64,000 nucleotides of DNA, taken from Leptidea sinapis. Lineage: Eukaryota; Arthropoda; Insecta; Lepidoptera; Pieridae. Positions 62,685 through 64,000 of the stretch are shown in pieces. Both the position numbers and the translations under genes were made by a program. The stretch is taken from assembly GCF_905404315.1 (NCBI RefSeq), contig NC_066269.1:15196501-15260500 (forward strand). The letters run 5' to 3'. A model generated the notes under the pieces. The model was not told where the DNA came from, made no database searches, and saw only the letters and a list, made by a program, of their open reading frames with translations. The number at the start of each line of letters is the position of its first letter. The first letter of the stretch is position 1.

Positions 62685-63155
62685 AAATCTTTAAGAGATT
62701 AATCAAATAAATACTATTTTTGGTATTTTAAGATCCAATACCCAATCAAAACAACCCTTACACTTACCTTTCAATGCTGCATTTGTTTCCGATAATTTCA
62801 GTAACGACTTAAGCACATTGGAGTATTTCTGTAACATTTAGTGTTTGTTGAAGTTGCAGATTTACAAAGTAAAAAAACCTCCGTTTTTTTCTACTTTGCC
62901 TTAAGAAAGATAAGAAAAGAATAATTTAATGCTGTTTCATGCATCACGAATATAACGTGTAGTTCAATTTCTTCGAGTGGCACAAATCTATTTACAAGAA
63001 TTTCGCCCACACTTCAGCTTTGGGAGTGTACGTTACCATTTCATATAATATTATGAAGGGAGGTTGTTAGAAGTAAATTATGAAAATATTCGATAGGTAT
63101 GAAAGTGTTTTTTGTATTATGGTCGTATTAAAAGTAAGTACTTCATATTGTTACT
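62685..63155. other. No recognised feature (471 bp)
   Basis: AT-rich; nothing recognised. Confidence 0.4.
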
Positions 63156-63159
63156 GGGC

Positions 63160-63628
63160 TGCTGCTTCGAATGCCGAAGACAGCAAACGTCGCAAATTTG
63201 TTAGTCTCAGTGAGTCTTGTGCCTTTGGTGTCGAGATACTTGGACCTTGGCGCCGTGTCGTCGTGGGCTGTCATGCGATGTATATGTTTTTACAACAATA
63301 TCCCAGAAAATATTCAAAACAAATTTATTACAAAAATTCAAAAGAATTGTTAAAAAAAATTGTGTGGTTAAAGCTACCAGAACTTAAATGAATTTCTTAA
63401 TGATACCACAGATTTGGAATGGAGCGACCGCCCTTAGGATATTAAACAATAAAAAAAAATGTAGGATATTACATTGTAATAATATTTTTAGGAAAAAAAG
63501 AAGCTAGCTGAGTTAGTTGCGCCCGTTCTTCTCAGGTCTGAGGCATACTTTTTCGAATTGGTGGTAGTTTTTGACTTTCAATAAGTGACATCATATCCTA
63601 TTTTGAATAAAAATATTTGAATTTGATA
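63160..63628 (+). pseudogene. Chimeric LINE relic with LINE-C 3' end
   Basis: The first block (63175-63255) reads SKRRKFVSLSESCAFGVEI and LGPWRR, resembling a conserved KYxxLxxxxxFxPVxxETLGPW region found in some lepidopteran LINE polyproteins. It then joins, in a different frame, codons reading CFYNNIPENIQNKFITKIQ and later SYQNLNEFLNDTTDLEWSD, the C-terminus of the jockey-like family whose 3' end is LINE-C (GCGCCCGTTCTTCTCAGGTC and the tail TGAATAAAAATATTTGAA). These two blocks should not be adjacent in one element, so this is either an internal deletion or a template switch. Stops and frameshifts make it inactive. The apparent start at 63080 is not meaningful. Confidence 0.6.
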
Positions 63629-64000
63629 AAACAACAAGAAAACCTCTCAATACGAAGTGCATGTTAGTACTTTCGAAGCACTATATCCTCATAGATCGAA
63701 GGTTTATCGTTAAGCCTCTCATAATAAAACTCTGAAGCTGTAGGTGAAGCCTGAGCACGCATCACATTAATCCAAAAACCTCAAGAGCAAAATAATACGT
63801 TGGGATTTCAAACTGTAAGCTCCGACGAGGAGGTAAATAATTGTCGACTTACATAATACCTTGAACTTTTCACGGCGCGGATAAATAGCCGTCTCAACTC
63901 ATTCGTATTTTTAGTAAAAAATAGGAATGGATTTGCTTTTATCTGTTATGTTTGTGATAATAAAAGTTGTATTATTTCTATTACGAAGAACTTTTTCAAA

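Overview
This is an animal nuclear window, most likely from a lepidopteran (butterfly or moth). It is AT-rich by eye and has no operons, Shine-Dalgarno sites or dense reading frames. Lepidoptera are suggested by the repeats: tRNA-headed SINEs, LINE 3' ends with CATCAT or TTTGACTTTGACTTT tails, the CCGACTTCAAAAA family, and a very abundant hairpin-bearing repeat called R1 here. I cannot name the species. I found no complete host gene; the window reads as intergenic or intronic DNA filled with relic mobile elements.

Layout. 0-13 kb: two LINE tails (LINE-A), a decayed IS630/Tc1-superfamily transposase (2977-3878), R1 copies, a perfect 22-bp hairpin (6540), a MITE (9299) and a nearly complete Tc1-like transposon with both terminal repeats and TA duplications (10961-12456). 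13-20 kb: a Helitron-like copy, a LINE relic (14290-14840), a possible host exon (17107-17291), a 311-bp tandem duplication (17890-18510) and an RTE-like LINE whose two ends are fused (18880-19205). 20-30 kb: more R1, a LINE nested inside an R1 copy (23541-24900), MITEs, a 406-bp foldback (28151-28556), and a Tc1 fragment that sits in a MITE and is cut by a tRNA-derived SINE (28692-29460). 30-40 kb: LINE tails, a long-armed foldback MITE (33059-33290), a duplicated 48-bp minisatellite (35708 and 37038) and a roughly 210-bp tandem repeat (38573-39163). 40-50 kb: R1, Helitron-like and SINE copies, then two neighbouring arrays of 100-bp and 99-bp units (45431-46310, 47114-47440) that share a core motif in opposite orientation. 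50-64 kb: LINE 3' relics, a repeat family in both orientations around 51-53 kb, a small cysteine-rich frame (52192-52470), three SINE copies including one with an inverted head, and a long hairpin (61074-61136).

How the parts work together. Nothing points to a cooperating gene set. The relations visible are parasitic and historical: LINEs could have supplied reverse transcriptase for the SINEs and perhaps for R1, autonomous DNA transposons elsewhere could have moved the MITEs, and nested insertions give a relative order of events. Every recognisable transposase or reverse transcriptase is truncated, frameshifted or stop-interrupted. The best leads for something undescribed are the paired tandem arrays at 45.4-47.4 kb, the duplicated block with splice-like signals at 17.9-18.5 kb, the putative exon at 17.1 kb and the structured R1 family.
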